DNA from: JAHELQ01 sp965603365
Lineage (GTDB): Bacteria; Acidobacteriota; Aminicenantia; UBA2199
NCBI GenBank assembly: GCA_965603365.1
Contig: CBFDCR010000003.1
Span: 1-64,000 of the forward strand
Length of the DNA stretch: 64,000 nucleotides
Direction of reading: 5' to 3'
Position numbers and translations under genes: made by a program
Shown here: positions 54,052 to 62,360 of the stretch, piece by piece
How the letters are laid out: every line of letters begins with the position of its first letter
Position numbering within the stretch: the stretch's first letter is position 1
Notes under the pieces: generated by a model
Database searches by the model: none
What the model saw: only the letters and a program-made list of their open reading frames with translations
Told to the model about the DNA's origin: nothing

Positions 54052-55201
54052 TCAGTTGACGGCAGAGCAAAAAGCGCATTATCACAGGTTTCGTGAATTT
54101 GCCGGGGAGCATGTGGCTCCCTTTGCCGCGGCCTGGGATAGGGAGCAAGCGGTTGACCCGGCGGTCATCCGCCTGTGTGCCCAGAATGGCTTTGTGGGCG
54201 GTATTATTCCCGAAGAGTACGGCGGCGGCGGTTGGGATGCCGTCACCTTTGGACTCCTCAACGAAGCGTTTGGGGCGGCCAGTTCCTCGCTGTGTGCCCT
54301 ATTTACCGTGCAGACCATGGTGGCCATGACCCTGGTCAAATGGGGGACCGATGAACAGCGGGCCCGCTGGCTGACACCCATGGCAAAGGGCGAGATCATC
54401 GCCTCCTTTGCCATGACGGAACCAAAAGTGGGCAGCGATATCCAGGCCCTTGCCGCCTCCTTCACCCCCCGGGGCGATGGCTACCTGCTCAACGGCACCA
54501 AGAAGTGGATCACCTATTCCGGCCTGGCCGATATTTTCCTGGTATTCGGCAAGGCCGAAGACCAATCCATGGCCTGCCTCGTAAAAGCCGATGCCCCGGG
54601 CGTGACGGTCACCCCGCTGCCAAATATGCTGGGCATGAGGGGGGCCTACCTGTCGGCCATCGAGTTCAATGATTGTGAAATTCCGTCCCGGGACCTGGTG
54701 GGCAAACCGGGTTTTGCCCTCTCCTACGTGGCCCCCTATGGGCTGCACTTTGGCCGGATGAGCACCGCCTGGTCGTCTGCCGGGCTGCTGCGGGCCTGTG
54801 TGGAACTCAGTGCCGCCTATGCTTCGGAACGCCGGGCCTTCGACGTCTACCTGAGCGATCACGGCATGATCCGGCAAATCATCGCCGATATGGGAGTCGC
54901 TTTAGAGGCTGCAAGGCAGTTGTGTCTCAGCGCCTGCCGGGCCGAGGACGCCCATTCGCCCCAGGCCGTAGAGAAGACCCTGATAGCCAAGTATTTTGCT
55001 TCCCGGGCTGCAGCCCGGGCCGCTGCAGATACGGTGCAGGTATTGGGGGCCTCTGGCTGCCAGGAGGAGAACCCGGCGGCCCGCTACTACCGCAATGCCA
55101 AGATCATGGAGATCATCGAGGGCACCAACCAAATTCAGCAGAAGATCCTGGGAAAGAGTTTTTGTAATAGATTTAGCCGAGAGAAAAAGAATGCGTCTTG
55201 A
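54044..55201 (+). CDS. Acyl-CoA dehydrogenase-like flavoprotein (ClbF/ZmaI type)
   Basis: A 385-residue FAD enzyme of the acyl-CoA dehydrogenase family. Family motifs seen are FAMTEPKVGSD, GTKKWITYSG for flavin contact, and IIEGTNQIQQ near the C-terminus carrying the usual catalytic Glu. Start choice: the in-frame ATG at 54002 lies deep inside the ACP gene, whereas GTG 54044 has AAGGAG (54032-54037) 6 bases upstream and overlaps the ACP stop by 8 bases, the coupling usual in this operon. In aminomalonyl- and methoxymalonyl-ACP pathways such enzymes carry out the second oxidation on the carrier-bound unit, which is the likely role here. Confidence 0.88.
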   Translation: MFSQLTAEQKAHYHRFREFAGEHVAPFAAAWDREQAVDPAVIRLCAQNGFVGGIIPEEYGGGGWDAVTFGLLNEAFGAASSSLCALFTVQTMVAMTLVKWGTDEQRARWLTPMAKGEIIASFAMTEPKVGSDIQALAASFTPRGDGYLLNGTKKWITYSGLADIFLVFGKAEDQSMACLVKADAPGVTVTPLPNMLGMRGAYLSAIEFNDCEIPSRDLVGKPGFALSYVAPYGLHFGRMSTAWSSAGLLRACVELSAAYASERRAFDVYLSDHGMIRQIIADMGVALEAARQLCLSACRAEDAHSPQAVEKTLIAKYFASRAAARAAADTVQVLGASGCQEENPAARYYRNAKIMEIIEGTNQIQQKILGKSFCNRFSREKKNAS

Positions 55202-56807
55202 CCGTAACCGGACAATCACCATCCACCGGTTGTTTGAAGCCCGGGCAGCCAGTGCCCCCAAACACATGGCCGTCTCAGGACCCGGCACCCTGACCTATGA
55301 AGAGTTGAATGAAAGAGCCAATAACCTCGCCCGTTTATTAAGGAATATGGGTATTAAGCCCGGCACTGTTGTCGGCATCCTGGTAGAACGATCGTTAGAG
55401 ATGATTACCGGGATTTTCGGCATACTCAAGGCAGGCGGGGCATATCTGCCCATATCCCCCGATAATCCAGCCAGAAGAGTCGCCCATCTACTGCGGGACA
55501 GCGGCGCCAACGTGCTGCTGACCCAGGCCAAATTCCTGGACAGGTGCGCCGAAGTAGACTTAGGTCCGGCTGTGCGGATCGTCAACCTGGAAGCCGAAGA
55601 AATCTATCGGCAGCCCACCGGCAATTTACCCCTTTTCAATGAACCGGGGGACCCGGTCTATGTCATTTACACCTCCGGTTCCACCGGCAAGCCCAAAGGG
55701 GTGGTGATCGAGCATCGCTCCCTGGTCAACCGGCTCGCCTGGATGCAGCGGGCCTATCCCCTGGGTCCCGGTGACACCATCTTGCAGAAGACCCCCTTTT
55801 TCTTCGACGTATCGGTGTGGGAGATGTTCTGGTGGTCCACGGCAGGGGCCCGGGTATGTTTTTTGATGCCCGGCGGCGAGAGGTTTCCCCAGGCCATCGT
55901 GGAAACGGTGGAGAAGAACAGGGTTACGGTCATGCATTTTGTGCCCTCCATGTTGAGTGTCTTCCTGGAGTATTTGAGGCATTCGGCCGATGATGTGAAA
56001 CGCCTGGCCAGCCTGAAGAGGATCTTTGCCAGCGGCGAGGCCCTGACCCCGGCCCACGTAAAGGCCTTTAATGAGATTTTACACCGGCCAAACAGTACCC
56101 TGTTAACGAATTTATACGGTCCCACCGAGGCCACGGTGGATGTCTCCTATTTTGACTGTCCCACTGCCGGCGATTTTGAAAAAATACCCATCGGCCAAGC
56201 CATCGATAATATCTCCCTGCCTATTATGAATAAGGATTTACAACCGCAGCCGGCCGGAAAGGAGGGGGAGTTGTGCATCTCCGGTATCGGTGTGGCCCGG
56301 GGTTATCTGAACCGCCCCGAATTAACCGCCGAAAAATTCGTGAATTTAGCCGCGAAGGCACGAAAAGGCACGAAAAGTTCCAATATTCCATTATTCCAAC
56401 ATTCCATTATTCCAGAGTTTAAGCGAAGCGGTAAGCTGTACAAGACGGGCGACCTGGCCCGTCTCGGGCCGGACGGCAATATCGAGTTTTTGGGGCGGGA
56501 GGACCAGCAGGTGAAGATTCACGGCTTGCGCATCGAACTGGGGGAGATCGAATCCGTTATCTCCGGCCACCCGTCGATACAGGATTGTGTGGTGGTGGTG
56601 AAACAATACTCGAAAAATATCACGATGATTGCCGCCTACATCATCCCCCAATCAGACGAAAAATTGACCGCCGGGGAGTTAAAGAGTTATTTGAAGGCTC
56701 TCCTGCCGGATTATATGGTGCCCAACCTGTTTGTGACCATGGAGCGTTTTCCCCTGACCGCCAGCGGCAAACTCGACCGCAGTGCCCTGCCGGAGCCGAG
56801 CTTTTAG
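55191..56807 (+). CDS. Stand-alone serine-type adenylation domain
   Basis: A 538-residue free-standing A domain (YTSGSTGKPKG from residue 160; A10 TASGKLDR near the end) with no carrier of its own. By-eye pocket code is D-V-W-H-F-S-L-V-D-K, a serine pattern. It should load serine onto the small ACP two genes upstream, as the first A domain of ClbH and ZmaJ do in aminomalonyl-ACP synthesis. The true start is ATG 55191, which overlaps the preceding stop by 11 bases; the same frame extends upstream to 54996, but that part lies inside the acyl-CoA dehydrogenase gene in another frame and does not look like an A domain. Between FVNLA and KLYKTGD it has about 23 extra residues compared with sibling A domains, encoded by low-complexity repeats at 56351-56417. 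Confidence 0.92.
   Translation: MRLDRNRTITIHRLFEARAASAPKHMAVSGPGTLTYEELNERANNLARLLRNMGIKPGTVVGILVERSLEMITGIFGILKAGGAYLPISPDNPARRVAHLLRDSGANVLLTQAKFLDRCAEVDLGPAVRIVNLEAEEIYRQPTGNLPLFNEPGDPVYVIYTSGSTGKPKGVVIEHRSLVNRLAWMQRAYPLGPGDTILQKTPFFFDVSVWEMFWWSTAGARVCFLMPGGERFPQAIVETVEKNRVTVMHFVPSMLSVFLEYLRHSADDVKRLASLKRIFASGEALTPAHVKAFNEILHRPNSTLLTNLYGPTEATVDVSYFDCPTAGDFEKIPIGQAIDNISLPIMNKDLQPQPAGKEGELCISGIGVARGYLNRPELTAEKFVNLAAKARKGTKSSNIPLFQHSIIPEFKRSGKLYKTGDLARLGPDGNIEFLGREDQQVKIHGLRIELGEIESVISGHPSIQDCVVVVKQYSKNITMIAAYIIPQSDEKLTAGELKSYLKALLPDYMVPNLFVTMERFPLTASGKLDRSALPEPSF
56351..56417 (+). repeat. Low-complexity repeat insertion inside the serine A domain
   Basis: Two kinds of short repeat sit next to each other: GGCACGAAAA twice in tandem, then a run built from ATTCCA-like units (ATTCCA, ATTATTCCA, ACATTCCA, ATTATTCCA). 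The segment is far more AT-rich and repetitive than the surrounding coding sequence. It stays in frame and adds about 23 residues in the loop before the A7 motif. Sibling A domains have only a few residues here. Confidence 0.75.
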
Positions 56808-56824
56808 GAGAATGGAATGATGGA

Positions 56825-56853
56825 TTGACATTAGTGGTTTAGTGTAATATATT
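56825..56853 (+). promoter_or_regulatory. Strong sigma70-type promoter for the permease gene
   Basis: A perfect TTGACA at 56825-56830 is followed after 17 bases by TATATT at 56848-56853. It lies in the 138-base gap between the serine A-domain gene and the permease gene, with two ribosome sites (56861 and 56933) downstream. This is the best promoter match I noticed among the intergenic gaps. Confidence 0.6.
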
Positions 56854-56874
56854 TTTTGGTAAGGAGGTGCCGCC

Positions 56875-56904
56875 GTGGTGATGGAGTTTATCAAACTAAA
56901 ATAG
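56875..56904 (+). CDS. Possible 9-codon leader peptide before the permease
   Basis: Right after the promoter, AAGGAGGTG (56861-56869) is followed by GTG-GTG-ATG and a short frame encoding VVMEFIKLK, then TAG. It ends 41 bases before the permease GTG, which has its own AAGGAGG. A tiny translated leader could couple or attenuate permease expression. It could also be chance or a leftover of a lost gene end; no conservation data are available. Confidence 0.3.
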   Translation: MVMEFIKLK

Positions 56905-56945
56905 ACAATAAATTTCTCAGAGATAAATCAATAAGGAGGTCAATT

Positions 56946-59306
56946 GTGCTTAAAAATTACTTTATATTTACCCTCAGGAATATCAGAAAGCAAAAAGGAT
57001 ACTCGTTGATCAATGTCGTCGGCCTGGCCATAGGCATGGCCTGTTGTATTCTCATTCTACTATGGGTGCAGGACGAGTTTGGTTACGACCGGTTTCACCA
57101 AAATGGAGATCAAATTTACAGGGTGATCGGCGAATTGCATACCGGGCATCATACCTCCAATTATGCCGTTACCCCCAATGCCCTCAGTCCGACCTTAAAG
57201 GAAAATTTTCCCGAAATAGCCAATTCAACCCGGTTTCAGAGTTTTATCGATTGGCTTGTCATCTATGGTGATAAATATTTCCTGGATGACAGGGTGGCCA
57301 CCGCCGATGCTTCGTTTTTCGAGATATTTACCTTTCCCTTTGTAAAAGGGAATCCCCAAACCGTCCTGAACGACCGGTACTCTATCGTGGTGACCGAGAG
57401 GATGGCTAAAAAGTATTTCGGCGAAGAGGAGCCCATGGATAAAATACTCAGGATCGGTTCCTATGACTTTCATGTAACCGGTGTCCTGAAAGATATACCC
57501 CACAATTCCCATATCCAGTTTGACTGCCTGTTTCCCATAAAAAATATGGAGACCTTCTGGCGGGCCAATTTACAAAGCTGGGAAGAGATGCGTTTCCTGA
57601 CCTATGTTCAACTGGAAGAGGGCAGTTCGGCTGAAGGGCTCGGTCAAAAAATTAAGGACCTGGCCAAAGGATATATGCCCGTATCCGATATCAAGGTGTA
57701 CCTTCAGCCCTTAAAGAAGATCCATCTCTACTCCGATATCAGGGGGGATGAGGATAATGTCGGCAAAGGCAGTATTACCTTTGTCTACATTTTCTCGTTG
57801 ATCGGCCTGTGCATCCTGGTGATTGCCTGCATCAATTTTATGAATCTTGCCACCGCCCGTTCAGCCAATCGTACCAGGGAGATCGGTATTAAAAAGGTGG
57901 TGGGGGCCAGCAGGAGAGATTTGATCGGGCAATTTATGAGCGAATCGCTGGTCTTTTCGTTAATTGCCCTGCTGCTGGCCATTGTGCTGGCCCGGTTGTT
58001 CCTGCCGGTTTTTAACCAACTGGCGGCCAAACAGTTGACCCTGGGCTTTGCCGGTAATCCCGGGTTTATACTGGGACTGATCGTCATTACCCTGTTAACC
58101 GGTTTGTTGGCCGGCAGCTACCCGGCTCTCTTTCTCTCGTCTCTTCGACCGGCCAACGTCTTAAGGGGGATTGGGCCCCGGGGCAGCCGCCGCGGCGTGT
58201 TCTTCCGCAAGCTTTTGGTGGTGGGCCAGTTCACCTTTGCCGTTTTTTTGATAGTGGCCACCCTGGTAATCTACCTCCAGCTCGAATACATCCGCAGCCG
58301 GGATCTGGGCTTTAAGCCGGACAACGTGCTCTTTTTCTCCGGCTATGGAAAATTCGACACCAACTTTGAAGCCGTGAAGGGTGAGCTGCGGCAAAACCCC
58401 AATATCCTGAACGTGAGCAAATCGATCCCTCCCGTAAAAGTATATAGAACCGGCGATGTCGATTGGGAGGGTAAAAACCCGGAAAAGAAGATGTTGATGA
58501 TGCTGGCTTCCGTAGATTACGACTATTTAGAGACCTTCCGGATGAAAATGGCGGCCGGCAGATTTTATTCAAGGGCGTTTGCCACCGATGTAGACAATTA
58601 TGTGATCAATGAGACGGCCGCTAAAGAGATGGGACTCCGGTCGCCGCTGGGCAAATGGTTTGCCCACAACGGCAAACGGGGCACCATTATCGGTGTCGTA
58701 AGAGATTTCCATCAAGGTTCCCTCCACCAGGATATAGAACCCCTGTTTTTAAAGTACAGTGAAACGACCTCGGAGATCTGCATCAGGATCAAGCCGGAGA
58801 ATATCGAGGAGACGTTAAGCTTTTTAGATACAAAATGGAAACAATTTGTCAGTTATGAGCGTCCCTTTATATACGAATTCGTGGACGAAACCATTGCCAG
58901 CTTCTATAAAACCGAACAGAAAATCGGTGCCATTGTCAGGTATTTCACCATCCTGGCGATACTTATTTCCTGCCTGGGGCTGTTGGGCCTGGCTTCCTAT
59001 ATGACGGAGCAGAGAACCAAGGAGATCGGCATCCGCAAAGTAATGGGCGCCTCGATCGCCAATATCACCCGGCTGTTCTCCAGTATATTCAGCCGCTGGG
59101 TGGGGCTGGCCAGCATCATTGCCTGGCCAATGGCCTGGTATGCCATGAACCTCTTGCTGAAGAATTACGCCTACCACATCGGCCTCTATTGGTGGATCTT
59201 CCTCCTGGCCGGCGGCATAGCCTTAGCCGTCGCCCTGTTGACGGTCAGCTATCAAACCGTTAGAGCCGCCCGGACGAATCCGGTGAACAGTTTAAGGTAC
59301 GAATAG
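56946..59306 (+). CDS. MacB/FtsX-like ABC permease
   Basis: A membrane protein of about 786 residues with two FtsX/MacB permease units. After a short cytoplasmic start (LRNIRKQKGYSLINVVGLAIG) comes a first membrane helix, a large extracytoplasmic MacB-PCD-like domain (about residues 40-270), three helices with the TREIGIKKVVGAS signature, a second extracytoplasmic domain and a final three-helix block with TKEIGIRKVMGAS. It starts at GTG 56946, which has AAGGAGGT (56933-56940) with a 5-base spacer; an in-frame TTG upstream has no support. No ATPase is encoded nearby, so it would need one from elsewhere. Export of the peptide or self-protection are plausible roles, but such permeases are common in related genomes. 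Confidence 0.87.
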   Translation: MLKNYFIFTLRNIRKQKGYSLINVVGLAIGMACCILILLWVQDEFGYDRFHQNGDQIYRVIGELHTGHHTSNYAVTPNALSPTLKENFPEIANSTRFQSFIDWLVIYGDKYFLDDRVATADASFFEIFTFPFVKGNPQTVLNDRYSIVVTERMAKKYFGEEEPMDKILRIGSYDFHVTGVLKDIPHNSHIQFDCLFPIKNMETFWRANLQSWEEMRFLTYVQLEEGSSAEGLGQKIKDLAKGYMPVSDIKVYLQPLKKIHLYSDIRGDEDNVGKGSITFVYIFSLIGLCILVIACINFMNLATARSANRTREIGIKKVVGASRRDLIGQFMSESLVFSLIALLLAIVLARLFLPVFNQLAAKQLTLGFAGNPGFILGLIVITLLTGLLAGSYPALFLSSLRPANVLRGIGPRGSRRGVFFRKLLVVGQFTFAVFLIVATLVIYLQLEYIRSRDLGFKPDNVLFFSGYGKFDTNFEAVKGELRQNPNILNVSKSIPPVKVYRTGDVDWEGKNPEKKMLMMLASVDYDYLETFRMKMAAGRFYSRAFATDVDNYVINETAAKEMGLRSPLGKWFAHNGKRGTIIGVVRDFHQGSLHQDIEPLFLKYSETTSEICIRIKPENIEETLSFLDTKWKQFVSYERPFIYEFVDETIASFYKTEQKIGAIVRYFTILAILISCLGLLGLASYMTEQRTKEIGIRKVMGASIANITRLFSSIFSRWVGLASIIAWPMAWYAMNLLLKNYAYHIGLYWWIFLLAGGIALAVALLTVSYQTVRAARTNPVNSLRYE

Positions 59307-59425
59307 ACAGTTTCCTGCATTTCCCTTCATACTAAAAAAATCTGAAGTAACCAGTCTACACAAAAATATCTATCACGAACACTATCACTATCAATAAATC
59401 CCAGAAAAATAAGAGAGGTGACAAT

Positions 59426-60361
59426 ATGAAACAAAGTAATGGTTTAATCGGCAAAGAAATCCGGGATTATCTGGCCTCGATCCATTTCCCCGGAGGCGAT
59501 GATTATGAATTGGCTGAATCCGGCAAAGAATTTTCCTCACAGGGACAGTACGGCATCGAGATTGCCAGTGCCCAGACCCCCACCGTTATCCAGACCATGT
59601 TAAAATTCATTAAAAAATATGGATTCAAGCCCAATCGCTTTACCGAGACCCGGGGAATCTTTCGTCTGACCGACGACGACATCAAGGAGATGGTGAATAT
59701 TTGTGTCAACGAGAATATGGGCCTGGTACTGTCTGTGGGCCCGCGGGCCTTCTACGACACCAGCGCATCGGCAAGGTCGGACCAGGGCTCCCGGATCAGT
59801 TACCGGTTGAGAGGCATGGAGAGGATTATCCATGCGGTCGAGGATGTAAGGAGGGCGGTGGCTTTAGGTGTCAGGGGGATTTTAGTCTATGATGAAGGCT
59901 TGTTGTTTTTGCTGGGCAGGATGAAGAAGGACGGGCTGCTGCCGGCCCGGCTGGCCCTGAAAGTCTCTGTACACTGCGGACACGGCAATCCCCTCTCTCT
60001 ATACCTGTTGGAGCAGAACGGCGCCACCTCTGTAAACGTGGTCGGGGATTTAGAATTGCCCATGATCTCTGCCTGCCGAAAGGCCATTAACATCCCCATC
60101 GATATCCATACCGATACCCCCAGGAGCTCCGGCGGCTTTATCCGCACCTACGATGTTCCCGATTTAGTCAGGCTGGGCTCACCGATTTTTCTAAAATCCG
60201 GTGCCATATCCTCGCCGGCCCACTGCCACCTGCCCTCGGAATCGGATATCCACAACCGCATCTACCAGGCTTATCTCGTTTACCAGATGCTCCAGAGATA
60301 CTACCCGGAAGCGAAAGAGGTATCCCAGGAGGATATATGTGTGGCCCTGCCGGAAAAGTAA
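59426..60361 (+). CDS. U32-peptidase-like TIM-barrel protein, function unknown
   Basis: A 311-residue soluble protein with the repeating strand-helix pattern of a TIM barrel. Stretches such as VNVVGDLELPMIS, IPIDIHTD, GGFIRTYDVPDLV and SPIFLKSGA recall U32-type (COG0826-like) proteins, though I do not recognise the exact family. It is first in a tight operon with a HAD phosphatase, a racemase-fold enzyme and a radical SAM/SPASM protein, overlapping the HAD gene by 25 bases, so it probably acts on the same substrate. AGAGGTG about 6 bases before the ATG supports the start. The 119 bases before it are AT-rich with no promoter I could defend. Confidence 0.55.
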   Translation: MKQSNGLIGKEIRDYLASIHFPGGDDYELAESGKEFSSQGQYGIEIASAQTPTVIQTMLKFIKKYGFKPNRFTETRGIFRLTDDDIKEMVNICVNENMGLVLSVGPRAFYDTSASARSDQGSRISYRLRGMERIIHAVEDVRRAVALGVRGILVYDEGLLFLLGRMKKDGLLPARLALKVSVHCGHGNPLSLYLLEQNGATSVNVVGDLELPMISACRKAINIPIDIHTDTPRSSGGFIRTYDVPDLVRLGSPIFLKSGAISSPAHCHLPSESDIHNRIYQAYLVYQMLQRYYPEAKEVSQEDICVALPEK

Positions 60362-61170
60362 AAAAGTTGAAATTAAGAGAGATTTTCCAGGGCTTTGGCG
60401 GATTTATTATCGATATTGAGGGGGTATTAATAAAGGGCGAAAAGTTAATTACCGGTGCCCCGGAAGCGTTGGCTGTCTTAAGGGAAGCGAAGATTAGGCC
60501 GGTTTTTCTCTCCAATATTTCCGACCTGACCGGGCAGGAGGTGGCGGCGAGGTTAAAACGCTCGGGCCTCGATATCCCTCCCGGACAAATCCTGACCTCG
60601 GCCCTGGCCGCGGCTCTGTTCTTAGCTGAAAAACACCCGGCTAAGAAGAATTTGCTGCTAATCGGCAGTGATTCTTTCAGGCAGGAGTTAACGGATCGGG
60701 GTTTTAACATGGTGGAGGATCACGAGGATGCCGATGCCGTGGTGGTGGGCCTGGACTATGCTTTAAATTACGATAAGATCTGCGCCGCTGCCCGGGCGAT
60801 TAAAAAGGGCAGCCTGTTTATCGCCGCCAACCTGGCGAAGATAAAGTTGACCGCCGACAATTATATCGTGGGCCCCGGTTTTGTGGCCATGGGATTGGCA
60901 TTCGTGACCGGGAAATCGCCCGAAGTTGTAGGCAAACCCGGTTCGTTTATGTTTCGTCTCGCCTTAGACAAATTGGGGCTCAAACCGGCCGAAGTGTTGA
61001 CCATTGGCGACAAGCTGGAACAGGATATTTACGGGGGCCGCTCGATGGGAACCGGTACCTGCCTGGTTTTATCCGGGGCCGCGGTTAGGAGTGATATTGC
61101 CGCTATAAACAAAGATTATCGGCCGGATTTTGTCCTGGAAAGTATTTTTGAGTTAGTGGAACCTGCTTGA
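60337..61170 (+). CDS. HAD-IIA (NagD-like) phosphatase
   Basis: A 277-residue haloacid-dehalogenase hydrolase of the NagD group. Motif I is DIEGVL near residues 27-32, with the nucleophile Asp kept but the usual second Asp replaced by Glu. FLSNIS gives motif II, the lysine of VGKPGSFMF gives motif III, and GDKLEQDIYGG gives motif IV. The cap lies between motifs II and III. It starts inside the previous gene at ATG 60337, with AGGAGGA just upstream; a TTG at 60367 has weak support. The substrate is unknown; operon partners suggest a phosphorylated amino-acid or amide intermediate (weak inference). Confidence 0.78.
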   Translation: MCGPAGKVKKLKLREIFQGFGGFIIDIEGVLIKGEKLITGAPEALAVLREAKIRPVFLSNISDLTGQEVAARLKRSGLDIPPGQILTSALAAALFLAEKHPAKKNLLLIGSDSFRQELTDRGFNMVEDHEDADAVVVGLDYALNYDKICAAARAIKKGSLFIAANLAKIKLTADNYIVGPGFVAMGLAFVTGKSPEVVGKPGSFMFRLALDKLGLKPAEVLTIGDKLEQDIYGGRSMGTGTCLVLSGAAVRSDIAAINKDYRPDFVLESIFELVEPA

Positions 61171-61208
61171 CAGTAAAATAGGCCGGACCGTGAAAAGGAG
61201 GAATACAT

Positions 61209-62339
61209 ATGGATATACATATCCAGGAGGCATTAAATAACCAGCGGGACTTTATGGAAGTTGAGGTAGATGCGGCAGCATTCAGGCAAAACATAGCCCT
61301 CGTTCGCGGCGGGTTGGCTGTAGATACCAAAATTATCCTGGCTGCCAAATCTGCCGTTTATGGTCTTGGCCCGGAATTGGTAACATACGCCGGAGAGATG
61401 ATTGACGGCATAGCGGTAGAGAGTGTGCAGTCGGCTCTGGGGCATTGGCATTCGGGTTTTAAAAAAGACATCTATGTGCTGTCTCCTTTTCTGCCCCGGA
61501 GTGGAGAACTGCTGCCCCAGTTGAATGAAGCCGGGAACGTGATCATCTGCCTCGACTCTATCCCCACAGCCGGACATATTGTCGAATTGTGCCGCAGAGA
61601 AAAATTTAAGATCCGTGCTGCCGTAAAGGTAAATTGCGGCTTGAACCGATTCGGGATTATCCCCCGGCAGTTGCCCGGGATGATGGCCCTCCTGGCCCAT
61701 TCTCCCATAGCGGTGGATTCCATATATACCCATTTTTCCGGCACCACCGACAGCCCCATCGAAAAATTAAGGGAAAAGGAAAACCGATTTTTAGAACTGG
61801 TAGAGCCGTATAAGAATGGGAACATTAAATTCCATGTGGCAGATTCCGCCTGTACGGTCAGGAAAATAGGTACCGACCTGGGTCTGGTCAGGATAGGGCT
61901 CCTGCCCATCGGCATAGACCCGGTTGAAGTTGACCACCAACCGATACCCGGCCTGAAGCTGTGTTTTAAGGTTCTATCCACCATCCTGCACATTACCGAG
62001 GTAAAGAAAGGGGCGGAACTGGGATATCGTTACGTCTCCCCCGCCAATAAAAGGGTTGCCACCATCGCCGGCGGGTACGCCCACGGCTTGCCCCGGGATG
62101 CCGCCTTCAGCGGCTATGCACTCATCAAGGACACCAGGTGCCCCTATGCCAGCCGGTCGTTTATGGAATATTCGATCATAGACATCTCTGCCTGCGATTT
62201 TCCCGTCTCTGTCGGCGATGGGGTAGAAATTATGAGCGATCGCTGCCACCCCTTTCAACTGGCCGCCGCCGCCCGGAATATACCGGAGATATTCTTTACC
62301 TCCCTGGCAAGGTCAATAAAGAGAAAATTGATACTTTAA
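61209..62339 (+). CDS. Alanine racemase-fold PLP enzyme
   Basis: A 376-residue fold-type III PLP protein related to alanine racemase. The PLP lysine is K47 in LAAKSAVYGLG (classical AVVKADAYGHG). The segments VKVNCGLNRFG and YTHFSGTTD match the barrel, and the C-terminal beta domain has AGGYAHGLPR and a FMEYSIIDIS stretch where alanine racemases have CMDQ-like residues. These differences argue for a substrate other than free alanine. No epimerization domains are seen in the NRPS, so it could supply a D-residue (inference). AAGGAGG stands about 8 bases before the ATG. Confidence 0.82.
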   Translation: MDIHIQEALNNQRDFMEVEVDAAAFRQNIALVRGGLAVDTKIILAAKSAVYGLGPELVTYAGEMIDGIAVESVQSALGHWHSGFKKDIYVLSPFLPRSGELLPQLNEAGNVIICLDSIPTAGHIVELCRREKFKIRAAVKVNCGLNRFGIIPRQLPGMMALLAHSPIAVDSIYTHFSGTTDSPIEKLREKENRFLELVEPYKNGNIKFHVADSACTVRKIGTDLGLVRIGLLPIGIDPVEVDHQPIPGLKLCFKVLSTILHITEVKKGAELGYRYVSPANKRVATIAGGYAHGLPRDAAFSGYALIKDTRCPYASRSFMEYSIIDISACDFPVSVGDGVEIMSDRCHPFQLAAAARNIPEIFFTSLARSIKRKLIL

Positions 62340-62360
62340 ACCATATATTAAGGAGAAAAA

